Assembly: GCA_934098445.1 (NCBI GenBank)
Contig: CAKOOW010000055.1
Span: forward strand, 1 to 6,631
Direction of reading: 5' to 3'
Length of the DNA stretch: 6,631 bases
From: an uncultured Bacilli bacterium
GTDB taxonomy: Bacteria; Bacillota_I; Bacilli_A; RF39; UBA660
The notes under the pieces are model-generated. The model saw only the letters and a program-made list of their open reading frames with translations, ran no database searches and was not told where the DNA came from. Position 1 is the stretch's first letter. Every line of letters starts with the position of its first letter. The position numbers were made by a program, and so were the translations under genes. Shown piece after piece: positions 1 to 4,457 of this stretch.

Positions 1-34
1 GCGTACTGGTGGTTTTGGATCAACTGATAAGTAA
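1..34 (+). CDS. dut: dUTPase-like protein, C-terminal end only (partial)
   Basis: The reading frame beginning at base 2 gives RTGGFGSTDK and a TAA stop at 32-34. The GGFGST string matches motif V of trimeric dUTPases (usually RGxGGFGSTG). This is the flexible Gly-rich C-terminal arm that closes over the dUTP triphosphate in the neighbouring subunit's active site. Trimeric dUTPase hydrolyses dUTP to dUMP and pyrophosphate in the cytoplasm. Only ten codons are visible, so the call rests on this one motif and its position immediately before a stop, which is where motif V normally lies. A hairpin terminator follows at once, so this gene ends the upstream transcription unit. The upstream sequence is needed to confirm motifs I-IV. 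Confidence 0.6.
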   Translation, partial: RTGGFGSTDK

Positions 35-60
35 AAACAGGATGAAATGCCCTGTTTTTT
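33..60 (+). terminator. Rho-independent terminator after the dut-like gene
   Basis: AAAAACAGG (33-41) pairs with CCTGTTTTT (51-59) to make a 9-bp stem around a 9-nt loop, and the T run continues to base 60. The stem starts inside the stop codon of the upstream gene. Because of its A-tract/T-tract symmetry it could also work weakly on the opposite strand. Confidence 0.85.
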
Positions 61-93
61 ATTTTGAGAAAAATTAGGTCTAAAAGACAAAAT

Positions 94-120
94 TTTCATA
101 GAGTTTATAACTCTATGAAA
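94..120. repeat. Perfect 12-bp palindromic stem-loop (left hairpin)
   Basis: TTTCATAGAGTT (94-105) and AACTCTATGAAA (109-120) are perfect reverse complements around a 3-nt TAT loop. No T run follows on the + strand (the next bases are GCTAATCTAC), so this is not a standard terminator. The arm plus loop at 94-112 reappears inverted without mismatch at 357-375. CTCTATGAAAG (111-121) also recurs directly at 366-376. It may be a protein-binding or recombination site, or the end of a small mobile element. Confidence 0.8.
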
Positions 121-156
121 GCTAATCTACGGCACTTATTTTTATTTTATATATCG

Positions 157-185
157 ATTTTAACACATAAAATGATTCTTTTAAA
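157..185 (-). promoter_or_regulatory. Candidate extended -10 promoter pointing left
   Basis: Read on the minus strand, bases 165 to 157 give TGTTAAAAT, an extended -10 (TGn plus TAAAAT). At a 17-bp spacing, bases 185-180 give TTTAAA, which matches the -35 consensus at four of six positions. It points away from the exported-protein gene and has no visible gene to serve in its present orientation. The surroundings are very AT-rich, so a chance match is quite possible. Confidence 0.25.
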
Positions 186-201
186 GAGATAAATAAATGT
201 T

Positions 202-318
202 TTTCTGGTCAAAATTATGGTCAAAATAAATTACCTCAATCCCAGTATTTATTTGGCTTTGACAAGCACTTTTCTAGTCAAAAAGAATAATAATTTCTAG
301 TCAAAAATTATGGTCAAA
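202..318. repeat. Cluster of five direct RGTCAAA repeats in non-coding DNA
   Basis: GTCAAA preceded by G or A occurs at 208-213, 220-225, 277-282, 300-305 and 313-318, and an inverted copy (TTTGAC) lies at 258-263. The longer unit TTTCTRGTCAAAA occurs three times (202-214, 271-283, 294-306). Two of these are followed by ATTATGGTCAAA. The two larger units, about 202-256 and 294-343, align with small gaps and end in similar CAGTATT...GC strings, so they look like a decayed ~92-bp-period duplication. All reading frames here are short or stop-interrupted. The cluster may be a binding-site array or decayed repeat DNA. Confidence 0.7.
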
Positions 319-333
319 TGAGCTTTCAGCTCA
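319..333. repeat. Small stem-loop inside the repeat cluster
   Basis: TGAGCT (319-324) pairs with AGCTCA (328-333) around a TTC loop, giving a 6-bp perfect stem. It follows directly on the last GTCAAA copy and has no counterpart in the first repeat unit. No function is visible. Confidence 0.45.
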
Positions 334-356
334 GTATTCACCTAGCATTTTCTTAA

Positions 357-375
357 AGTTATAAACTCTATGAAA
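357..375. repeat. 19-bp inverted copy of 94-112
   Basis: Bases 357-375 are the exact reverse complement of bases 94-112 (19 of 19). The match breaks at both flanks (93/376 and 113/356). The two copies enclose 244 bp. They lie between the dut terminator and the start of the exported-protein gene. The sequence also forms the 5' arm of the stem-loop at 363-401. Confidence 0.85.
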
Positions 376-401
376 GTGAAAATTAACTTTTTATAGAGTT
401 T
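363..401. repeat. Imperfect stem-loop (right hairpin) in the leader region
   Basis: AAACTCTATGAAAGT (363-377) pairs with the 16-nt stretch at 386-401 through one bulged T and one G-T wobble, around an 8-nt loop. GCACTTATTT follows at 404-413. The same ten bases follow the left hairpin at 132-141, so hairpin plus GCACTTATTT forms a repeated module. The stem-loop ends 63 bases before the start codon at 465, so it could lie in that gene's 5' leader. The following T-rich stretch is too interrupted for a convincing terminator. Confidence 0.65.
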
Positions 402-464
402 TAGCACTTATTTAGTTATTATTTTTGTTGATTTGGAAATAATAAGAGCAGTAAGGATTTTGTT

Positions 465-2405
465 ATGAGAAAAAATATTATTTTTATAGGCGTATCTTTG
501 TGCCTATTAGTTTTACTGGGAATAGGATTTTCTTATTCTATGTGGAATATGAGTGTTAGTCAGGATACTAGTAATGTGATTGCTACTACTAGTGAGTGCT
601 TTAATATTGAACTAACTAATCAGAGTAATGCTATAAACTTAGAGAATGCTTATCCAATTAGTAATGAAAAAGGTAAGAAGTTAACCCCATTTACTTTTAC
701 GGTTAAAAATACTTGTGATATGTTTTTAAGTTATACTGTTAGTTTAGAATCTTTAAAGGGAAGTACTTTAAATAGCAAGTTTATAGATGTGATGGTTAAT
801 AATGAAGCAGTTACAAGACTAAGTGAGTATGAAACTACAGAGACCGTTAATAATGGAAGTGTAGAAGCAAGAATATTAGCTAAAGGTTCTTTATCTAAAG
901 ATGATAGTAATGATTATTCATTAAGACTTTGGATAGACTATGATACAACGATGGAAGATTTAGATAATGAGACTAAAGTATTAAAAGCTAAAGTGGTAAT
1001 TAAAGCAGTTCCTAGTAATTGGGACCCTGTAAGCGAAGGTTATACAACTTTACATGATGCCATCTTAGCTAATGAGTATCAGACTACTCCAGCAAAAGCT
1101 ATAGAGAAAATAAAGGCTAAAGGAACACCGGACTTTAGCGAGACAGCACCATTTATTACTTATGAACAGACGACTTTAGAAGAAACAACTATTGAAATTG
1201 TTAAACCGGCGGAAAGTTCTATAAAATCTGATGATGCAACTAGTAATTTAACTGAAAACGATACAATTTTATATCTTGGTAGGCAATATACGTATTCGGA
1301 GGAAAAAAATAGTTACAACATTTCTGATGTAATGTACGTTGATCCAACGACAATAGATTATAGTGCTAGCACTGAATATTATTCTCGGTTAGAAAATATT
1401 GTAATCAAGGATGGCAAAATTGTAACGAGCTACGGATATGCAGATGCTACTAAAATTTATAAATTAGTTGGAGCATCTAAGAAATCCACAAAAACTGTAT
1501 GGAATGGTAAAGAATATGATAGTATTACTTATACTTTAAATGTTATTCCACATACTTTAAAAGAAATTGAAAGTGATAAATCAGATAAGGGTTTATATAA
1601 AGATGTTGATGATTATGGGGATACTTATTATTACCGTGGCAATGTATTAAACAATAATGTGTATTTTGCGGGCTTTTATTGGAAAATTATAAGAATTAAT
1701 GGAGACGGTACGATTAGACTTTTATATAATGGAAAAACGGCAAATAGTAGCGGTGATAAAAGTGCAATTATTAAAGAACAATATACTTTGAATAATGATA
1801 ATGTAGCTTACCTTGGATATATGTATGGTAGTAATATTGATACTTTAGATAATGCATTTAAAAATGAGGTTAATTCTAATATTAAAGAACAAATAGATAA
1901 ATGGTATCAAAATAATTTAACTAATTACACTAATTATTTAAGTGACAGTGGTTTTTGTAATGATAGAAGCATTTATTCAAATGATACAGGTTTTATAACT
2001 TTTACGGCTTACGATAGAATGATAACTAATAAAGTTCCAACGTTTAAGTGTACTAACAGTTCTAGAGATTTATTTACGGTTACTAATTCAAATGGAAATA
2101 ATGCTTTAACCTATCCGATTGGTTTGATGACTGCCGATGAGACTTTATATGGAGGGATTGTTAATGATAAGCCAAATAATAATAATTATTTACATGCATA
2201 TATATGGAATTGGACGATGACTCCATTTCGATATGATTATCCTTATATAACAACATATACTTATGGCGATAATGATGCGACATCTTTGCAGACTTCAGCT
2301 ACATCTTCTTATTATGTTAGACCTGTTATTTCTTTGAAAGCTGATGTTAAAATTACTGGTGGAATAGGGACGTCTAATAGTCCATTTGTCGTAGAGACCA
2401 AATAA
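465..2405 (+). CDS. Exported surface protein: TasA/SipW-type N-terminus, gut-Bacilli C-terminal domain
   Basis: This is a 646-residue predicted exported protein of unknown function. Residues 1-25 form a signal peptide (MRKN, a hydrophobic run, then GFSYSMW) like those of SipW-processed TasA/camelysin-type proteins. Residues 40-182 look like the beta-sandwich of that group, with the string PFTFTVKNTCDMFLSYTVSL and two cysteines (45, 84). Residues 190-260 are a Thr/Glu/Lys-rich linker. From about residue 380 onward there is an aromatic- and Asn-rich domain with YYYRGN (388-393), FYWKIIRINGDGTIRLL (404-420), two further cysteines (498, 529) and a YVRPVISLK motif (617-625). I have seen this combination in multicopy surface proteins of uncultured gut Bacilli. 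The formal family name is not certain; it resembles DUF6273-type or C-type-lectin-like/FGE-like folds. No LPXTG motif or C-terminal membrane anchor is present. The start is supported by AAGGA at 453-457. No SipW-like peptidase lies in the window. The structured repeats upstream suggest special regulation. Confidence 0.75.
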   Translation: MRKNIIFIGVSLCLLVLLGIGFSYSMWNMSVSQDTSNVIATTSECFNIELTNQSNAINLENAYPISNEKGKKLTPFTFTVKNTCDMFLSYTVSLESLKGSTLNSKFIDVMVNNEAVTRLSEYETTETVNNGSVEARILAKGSLSKDDSNDYSLRLWIDYDTTMEDLDNETKVLKAKVVIKAVPSNWDPVSEGYTTLHDAILANEYQTTPAKAIEKIKAKGTPDFSETAPFITYEQTTLEETTIEIVKPAESSIKSDDATSNLTENDTILYLGRQYTYSEEKNSYNISDVMYVDPTTIDYSASTEYYSRLENIVIKDGKIVTSYGYADATKIYKLVGASKKSTKTVWNGKEYDSITYTLNVIPHTLKEIESDKSDKGLYKDVDDYGDTYYYRGNVLNNNVYFAGFYWKIIRINGDGTIRLLYNGKTANSSGDKSAIIKEQYTLNNDNVAYLGYMYGSNIDTLDNAFKNEVNSNIKEQIDKWYQNNLTNYTNYLSDSGFCNDRSIYSNDTGFITFTAYDRMITNKVPTFKCTNSSRDLFTVTNSNGNNALTYPIGLMTADETLYGGIVNDKPNNNNYLHAYIWNWTMTPFRYDYPYITTYTYGDNDATSLQTSATSSYYVRPVISLKADVKITGGIGTSNSPFVVETK

Positions 2406-2451
2406 AATATTGACATCTTTTGTCGAATTTAGTGCTAGAGAAAAGTTTTTT

Positions 2452-2460
2452 TGCTAAAAT
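2452..2460 (+). promoter_or_regulatory. Candidate extended -10 element
   Basis: TGCTAAAAT fits TGnTAnnnT. No good -35 lies 16-18 bp upstream. It sits just ahead of TTGGTGA and the small ORF at 2479. A transcript from here would also cover gpsB. The call is weak on its own, but the same layout recurs before the gene at 5812. Confidence 0.3.
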
Positions 2461-2478
2461 TATATTGGTGAAGATAAG

Positions 2479-2586
2479 ATGAATTTAATGAATAATGATG
2501 TCTTTTTTAATGAGATGATTAAGGATATCGAAGATATAAGATTAGAGCTAGTCTTGACAAGGACTTCTAAAATAATATATAATTAG
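2479..2586 (+). CDS. Possible 35-aa small ORF overlapping the gpsB promoter (doubtful)
   Basis: ATG at 2479 opens 35 codons ending at TAG 2584-2586. The predicted peptide starts MNLMNNDVFF and continues with an acidic helix-like stretch (EMIKDIEDIRLEL). GGTGA at 2467-2471 could serve as a weak ribosome binding site, and an extended -10 lies at 2452-2460. The main argument against it is that its last third coincides with the consensus promoter of gpsB (2554-2583). No transmembrane segment, cysteine motif or known family is visible. It could be a real small protein, a leader peptide, or a chance ORF in an otherwise non-coding gap. Confidence 0.3.
   Translation: MNLMNNDVFFNEMIKDIEDIRLELVLTRTSKIIYN
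2554..2583 (+). promoter_or_regulatory. Consensus sigma-A promoter for gpsB
   Basis: TTGACA (2554-2559) and TATAAT (2578-2583) are both perfect consensus hexamers, separated by 18 bp. Transcription would begin near 2590, giving a leader of about 16 nt that consists mostly of the AGGAAGGGA ribosome binding site (2592-2600). It is the strongest promoter in the window and could also feed rnpB downstream. Confidence 0.8.
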
Positions 2587-2605
2587 CTTGTAGGAAGGGA
2601 ATTTT

Positions 2606-2938
2606 ATGAATAACAGTAGAATAGTTCTAACTACCCAAGATATAGTTAATAAAGATTTTACAATTGAACCTAAAGGGTTTAAACCCCAAGAAGTTGATGC
2701 TTTCTTAGATATAATTATTAAAGATTATGTGGCTTATGATAAAGAAATAAAGAAACTTCGTAAGGAAATGGCTAGTCTTAGTGAAGAAAATAGTAATCTT
2801 CGTGGTGAGATTAGAAAATTAAAAGATTTAGAGACTATCGCCTCGGAAGATAAAGAGGTAAGTAAACCTGTTAATAATGTTGACCTTCTAAGAAGAATTA
2901 GTCAATTAGAAAAAGTAGTTTACGGAAAAAGTGAATAA
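2606..2938 (+). CDS. gpsB: Cell division protein GpsB
   Basis: This cytoplasmic, membrane-associated DivIVA-family protein couples division and lateral wall growth by docking penicillin-binding proteins and other wall enzymes, as known from Bacillus, Listeria and Streptococcus. Residues 8-75 carry the DivIVA/GpsB N-terminal domain: LTTQDIVNKDF, then GFKPQEVDAFLDIIIKDY (24-41), then a coiled coil rich in Lys/Glu (42-74). After a short variable linker, residues 91-107 (NVDLLRRISQLEKVVYG) match the C-terminal helix that drives GpsB hexamerisation. At 110 residues it is close to the usual length (about 100) and far shorter than DivIVA. ATG 2606 follows a strong AGGAAGGGA site and a consensus promoter. 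rnpB lies immediately downstream, as in B. subtilis, which supports the gpsB identity over other DivIVA paralogues. Confidence 0.93.
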   Translation: MNNSRIVLTTQDIVNKDFTIEPKGFKPQEVDAFLDIIIKDYVAYDKEIKKLRKEMASLSEENSNLRGEIRKLKDLETIASEDKEVSKPVNNVDLLRRISQLEKVVYGKSE

Positions 2939-2948
2939 TTAAAGAAGA

Positions 2949-3304
2949 AATAACTTAGAAAGACAAATGCTGGTATAGTATTATACTTGAGGAAAGTCCG
3001 TGCTTACATAGTCCTGGAATGGCTATAGGGTTCGTTGCTAAGGCTAATAACCTTAGGCAGTTTTTAACTGACGGCGTCGAGGTGACCTTAAATGGTTATA
3101 TTAGACATAAAGTGCCAAAGAGACGAGTTACTTTAGAAATGAAGTAGGTGGAACGTGGTAAACCCCGCGAGTAAGAAATCCAAATTTGGTAGGAGAGTTT
3201 CTACAAAGGAATAAAAACGGCGTAGGAAAGTTTATACGTAAGTATAGATTAGATAAATATTTGTCACTAGCTAGCTAGTACAGAACACGGCTTACTAAGT
3301 TATT
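2949..3304 (+). ncRNA. rnpB: RNase P RNA, bacterial type B
   Basis: This is the catalytic RNA of ribonuclease P, which removes 5' leaders from pre-tRNAs. The universal P4 5' strand GAGGAAAGTCC is at 2989-2999 and its partner region ACAGAACACGGCTTA is at 3280-3294. The ends AATAACTTAG (2949-2958) and CTAAGTTATT (3295-3304) form helix P1. Internal landmarks align with the B. subtilis RNA: GGGTTCGT near 3028, ACTGACGGC near 3068, AAAGTGCC near 3110, GGTGGAACGTGGTAAACCCC at 3147-3166, and AAATTTGGTAGG (GGT at 3188-3190), the loop that binds the tRNA CCA end. These features are type B (Bacillus-like). At about 356 nt it is somewhat shorter than the 401-nt B. subtilis RNA. A weak AATAAT -10 at 2934-2939 may start it; otherwise it is cut from a gpsB transcript. 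End positions are from helix P1 and may be off by a few bases. Confidence 0.95.
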
Positions 3305-3309
3305 TTTTT
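3295..3309 (+). terminator. rnpB 3' end: P1 helix arm plus T7 tract
   Basis: The 3' strand of P1 (3295-3304) runs straight into seven Ts (3303-3309). P1 itself is a long-range helix, so this is not a classic local hairpin. The bases just beyond (TTTAAATTTAAA) can form only a weak A/T hairpin. Partial readthrough into the rodZ-like gene is likely, because no promoter is visible between 3309 and 3336. Confidence 0.4.
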
Positions 3310-3320
3310 AAATTTAAAAA

Positions 3321-3329
3321 AGGAAGTGA
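3321..3329 (+). promoter_or_regulatory. Ribosome binding site fixing a TTG start
   Basis: AGGAAGTGA lies 6 nt before TTG at 3336. It decides for the TTG start, because the first in-frame ATG (codon 7) would remove the first helix residues of the HTH domain and lacks a site at the right distance. Confidence 0.75.
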
Positions 3330-3335
3330 ATTATC

Positions 3336-3818
3336 TTGAACAGAATAGGCCTGATGCTTAGAGGTGCAAGAGAAGAAAATGGTGTATCCTTAGAGGAAGC
3401 AAGTGAAGATTTAAAGATTAAGCCCGCTATTCTTTATAATATTGAAGAGGGTAATATGGGCTGTTTTAAAGATATTTTTATCTTAAAAGATTATCTTAAG
3501 GATTATGCAAAATATTTGGGAATTGATCCTACAAAGACAGTAGATAAATTTAATGAATTTATGTTTGAGAAAACAAGTAAAATTCCGGTTGAAGAAATAG
3601 AAAAAAAGATAATGGAAAAAAATAAGGAAGAAGCTTTGCTTAAGTCTAGAATAGCTAGTCCTTATACTGATACTTCTTATCGTTATAAGAAAAAGAGTAT
3701 AGCCTTCTTATATTTACTTGTTATTGCTTTAGTGGCTTTGGTAATATTTTGGTCCGTTAAGCAAGTTACTGTTGGCAAAATGGTAACCACAACGGCTAGT
3801 CAGATTGAAGGAAGGTAA
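3336..3818 (+). CDS. RodZ-like HTH membrane protein (minimal form)
   Basis: The protein has 160 residues. Residues 1-66 are an XRE/HTH_25-type helix-turn-helix (IGLMLRGAREENGVSLEEAS, then LKIKPAILYNIEEG, then LKDYLKDYAKYLGID), as in the cytoplasmic domain of RodZ, which binds MreB in rod-shaped bacteria. Residues 67-120 are a charged, helical and then basic juxtamembrane stretch (RYKKK). Residues 121-139 form one transmembrane helix, leaving only about 21 residues outside. Full-length RodZ proteins carry a larger extracytoplasmic beta domain, which is missing here. The order rodZ-like then pgsA matches ymfM-pgsA of B. subtilis and supports the assignment. The start is TTG with a good ribosome binding site. 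pgsA begins two bases after the stop, so the two are co-transcribed. No mreB is in the window, so a role in cell shape is inferred. Confidence 0.75.
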   Translation: MNRIGLMLRGAREENGVSLEEASEDLKIKPAILYNIEEGNMGCFKDIFILKDYLKDYAKYLGIDPTKTVDKFNEFMFEKTSKIPVEEIEKKIMEKNKEEALLKSRIASPYTDTSYRYKKKSIAFLYLLVIALVALVIFWSVKQVTVGKMVTTTASQIEGR

Positions 3819-3820
3819 TT

Positions 3821-4423
3821 ATGAATTTACCAAATAAATTAACTTTAGGAAGAATAGTGTTATCAATAATAATTTTATTACTATTAGGATTTCCTGTTTA
3901 TATGTTAGGATATAGTTGGCCAGAGTATCTCTTGGGAGGTAAAATTGTTATTAAACTTAATTATATCTTAGCTGGGATTTTCTTTGTTATTGCCTCATTA
4001 ACAGATATGTTAGATGGTAAGATTGCAAGAAAATACAATATGGTAACGGATTTTGGAAAGATGATGGATGCCATTGCGGATAAAGTATTAGTAAATGGCG
4101 TTTTAATTCTTTTAGCTTATAATCATAATATTCCCGTTGTTGTACCGGTTGTAGTTATTTTAAGAGATACGGTTGTTGATGCTATTAAAATGGCTAGTGG
4201 CAACAAGGGAAAAGTAGTAGCGGCCTCTATGGCGGGGAAAGTTAAAACAGCTTGTATGATGGTGGGCTTAACTTTAGTGTTATTTAGTAATATCCCCTTT
4301 GAATTTTTTGGAATTGGGGTTGGAAAAGGCTTAGTATTACTAGCAACTTGTTTGTCCTTATATTCTGGTATGGAATATTATATTGTTAATAAAGAGGTAA
4401 TATTTGGTGATGATGCCCATTAA
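3821..4423 (+). CDS. pgsA: CDP-diacylglycerol--glycerol-3-phosphate 3-phosphatidyltransferase
   Basis: PgsA is an integral membrane enzyme that joins CDP-diacylglycerol and glycerol-3-phosphate to give phosphatidylglycerophosphate and CMP. This is the committed step to phosphatidylglycerol and cardiolipin. The CDP-alcohol phosphotransferase signature is complete: D62, D65-G66, A69-R70, G79, D83 and D87, in the spacing DxxDGxxAR-x8-GxxxDxxxD. The N-terminus NLPNKLTLGRI is typical of PgsA. ILRD (113-116) and the downstream GKVVAASMAGKVKT (130-143) match the conserved cytoplasmic loop. Hydrophobic segments lie at about 11-30, 44-62, 88-115, 142-156 and 167-188. The length of 200 residues is normal. 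AAGGAAGG (3808-3815), inside the end of the preceding gene, is its ribosome binding site. Its last codons and stop form the 5' arm and loop of a terminator. Confidence 0.93.
   Translation: MNLPNKLTLGRIVLSIIILLLLGFPVYMLGYSWPEYLLGGKIVIKLNYILAGIFFVIASLTDMLDGKIARKYNMVTDFGKMMDAIADKVLVNGVLILLAYNHNIPVVVPVVVILRDTVVDAIKMASGNKGKVVAASMAGKVKTACMMVGLTLVLFSNIPFEFFGIGVGKGLVLLATCLSLYSGMEYYIVNKEVIFGDDAH
4352..4381 (+). promoter_or_regulatory. Candidate promoter inside pgsA, possibly for murC
   Basis: TTGTCC (4352-4357) and TATTAT (4376-4381) are separated by 18 bp and match consensus at four and five of six positions. Transcription would start near 4388 and pass through the terminator at 4412-4441 before reaching murC. 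The call is weak, but it is the best promoter-like pair close upstream of murC. Confidence 0.25.
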
Positions 4424-4441
4424 TGGAGGGCATCTTTTTTT
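4412..4441 (+). terminator. Rho-independent terminator overlapping the pgsA stop codon
   Basis: GATGCCC (4412-4418) pairs perfectly with GGGCATC (4428-4434) around a 9-nt loop and is followed by seven Ts (4435-4441). The 5' arm encodes the last pgsA codons, and the TAA stop (4421-4423) is in the loop. murC starts only 17 bases after the T run. Confidence 0.88.
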
Positions 4442-4443
4442 GG

Positions 4444-4449
4444 AAAGGA
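4444..4449 (+). promoter_or_regulatory. Ribosome binding site deciding the murC start
   Basis: AAAGGA lies 8 nt before ATG 4458. It supports 4458 over an in-frame TTG at 4404, which would add 18 residues translated through the pgsA end and the terminator stem. Confidence 0.8.
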
Positions 4450-4457
4450 ATAATTTT

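Noticed and set aside
115..192. 25-codon ORF on the + strand beginning inside the left hairpin
   Set aside because: No ribosome binding site, the start codon is buried in a perfect stem, and the peptide shows no recognisable features.
259..288. Plus-strand promoter TTGACA, 18 bp, AAGAAT for the exported-protein gene
   Set aside because: The -35 is perfect but coincides with the inverted GTCAAA repeat, and the -10 matches only four of six positions. It is about 170 bp from the start codon, so I did not call it.
200..345. Decayed gene on the minus strand, where FDHNF-like strings recur in frame
   Set aside because: The recurring residues simply reflect the GTCAAA DNA repeats. The frame is broken by several stops, and no family similarity is visible.
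94..401. CRISPR array
   Set aside because: The repeats are few, unequal in length and spacing, and diverged. There are no uniform spacers and no cas genes.
2410..2427. TTGACA plus small hairpin after the exported-protein gene, as promoter or terminator
   Set aside because: No -10 at 16-18 bp and no T run after the 6-bp stem, so neither role is supported.
3260..3278. CTAGCTAGCTAG-like tandem string as a separate repeat element
   Set aside because: It lies inside the RNase P RNA and is part of its own structure.
4404..4457. In-frame TTG start that would lengthen MurC by 18 residues
   Set aside because: The extension is translated through the pgsA end and terminator stem, has no family similarity and no ribosome binding site. 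ATG 4458 has AAAGGA at the right distance and gives the normal MurC N-terminus.
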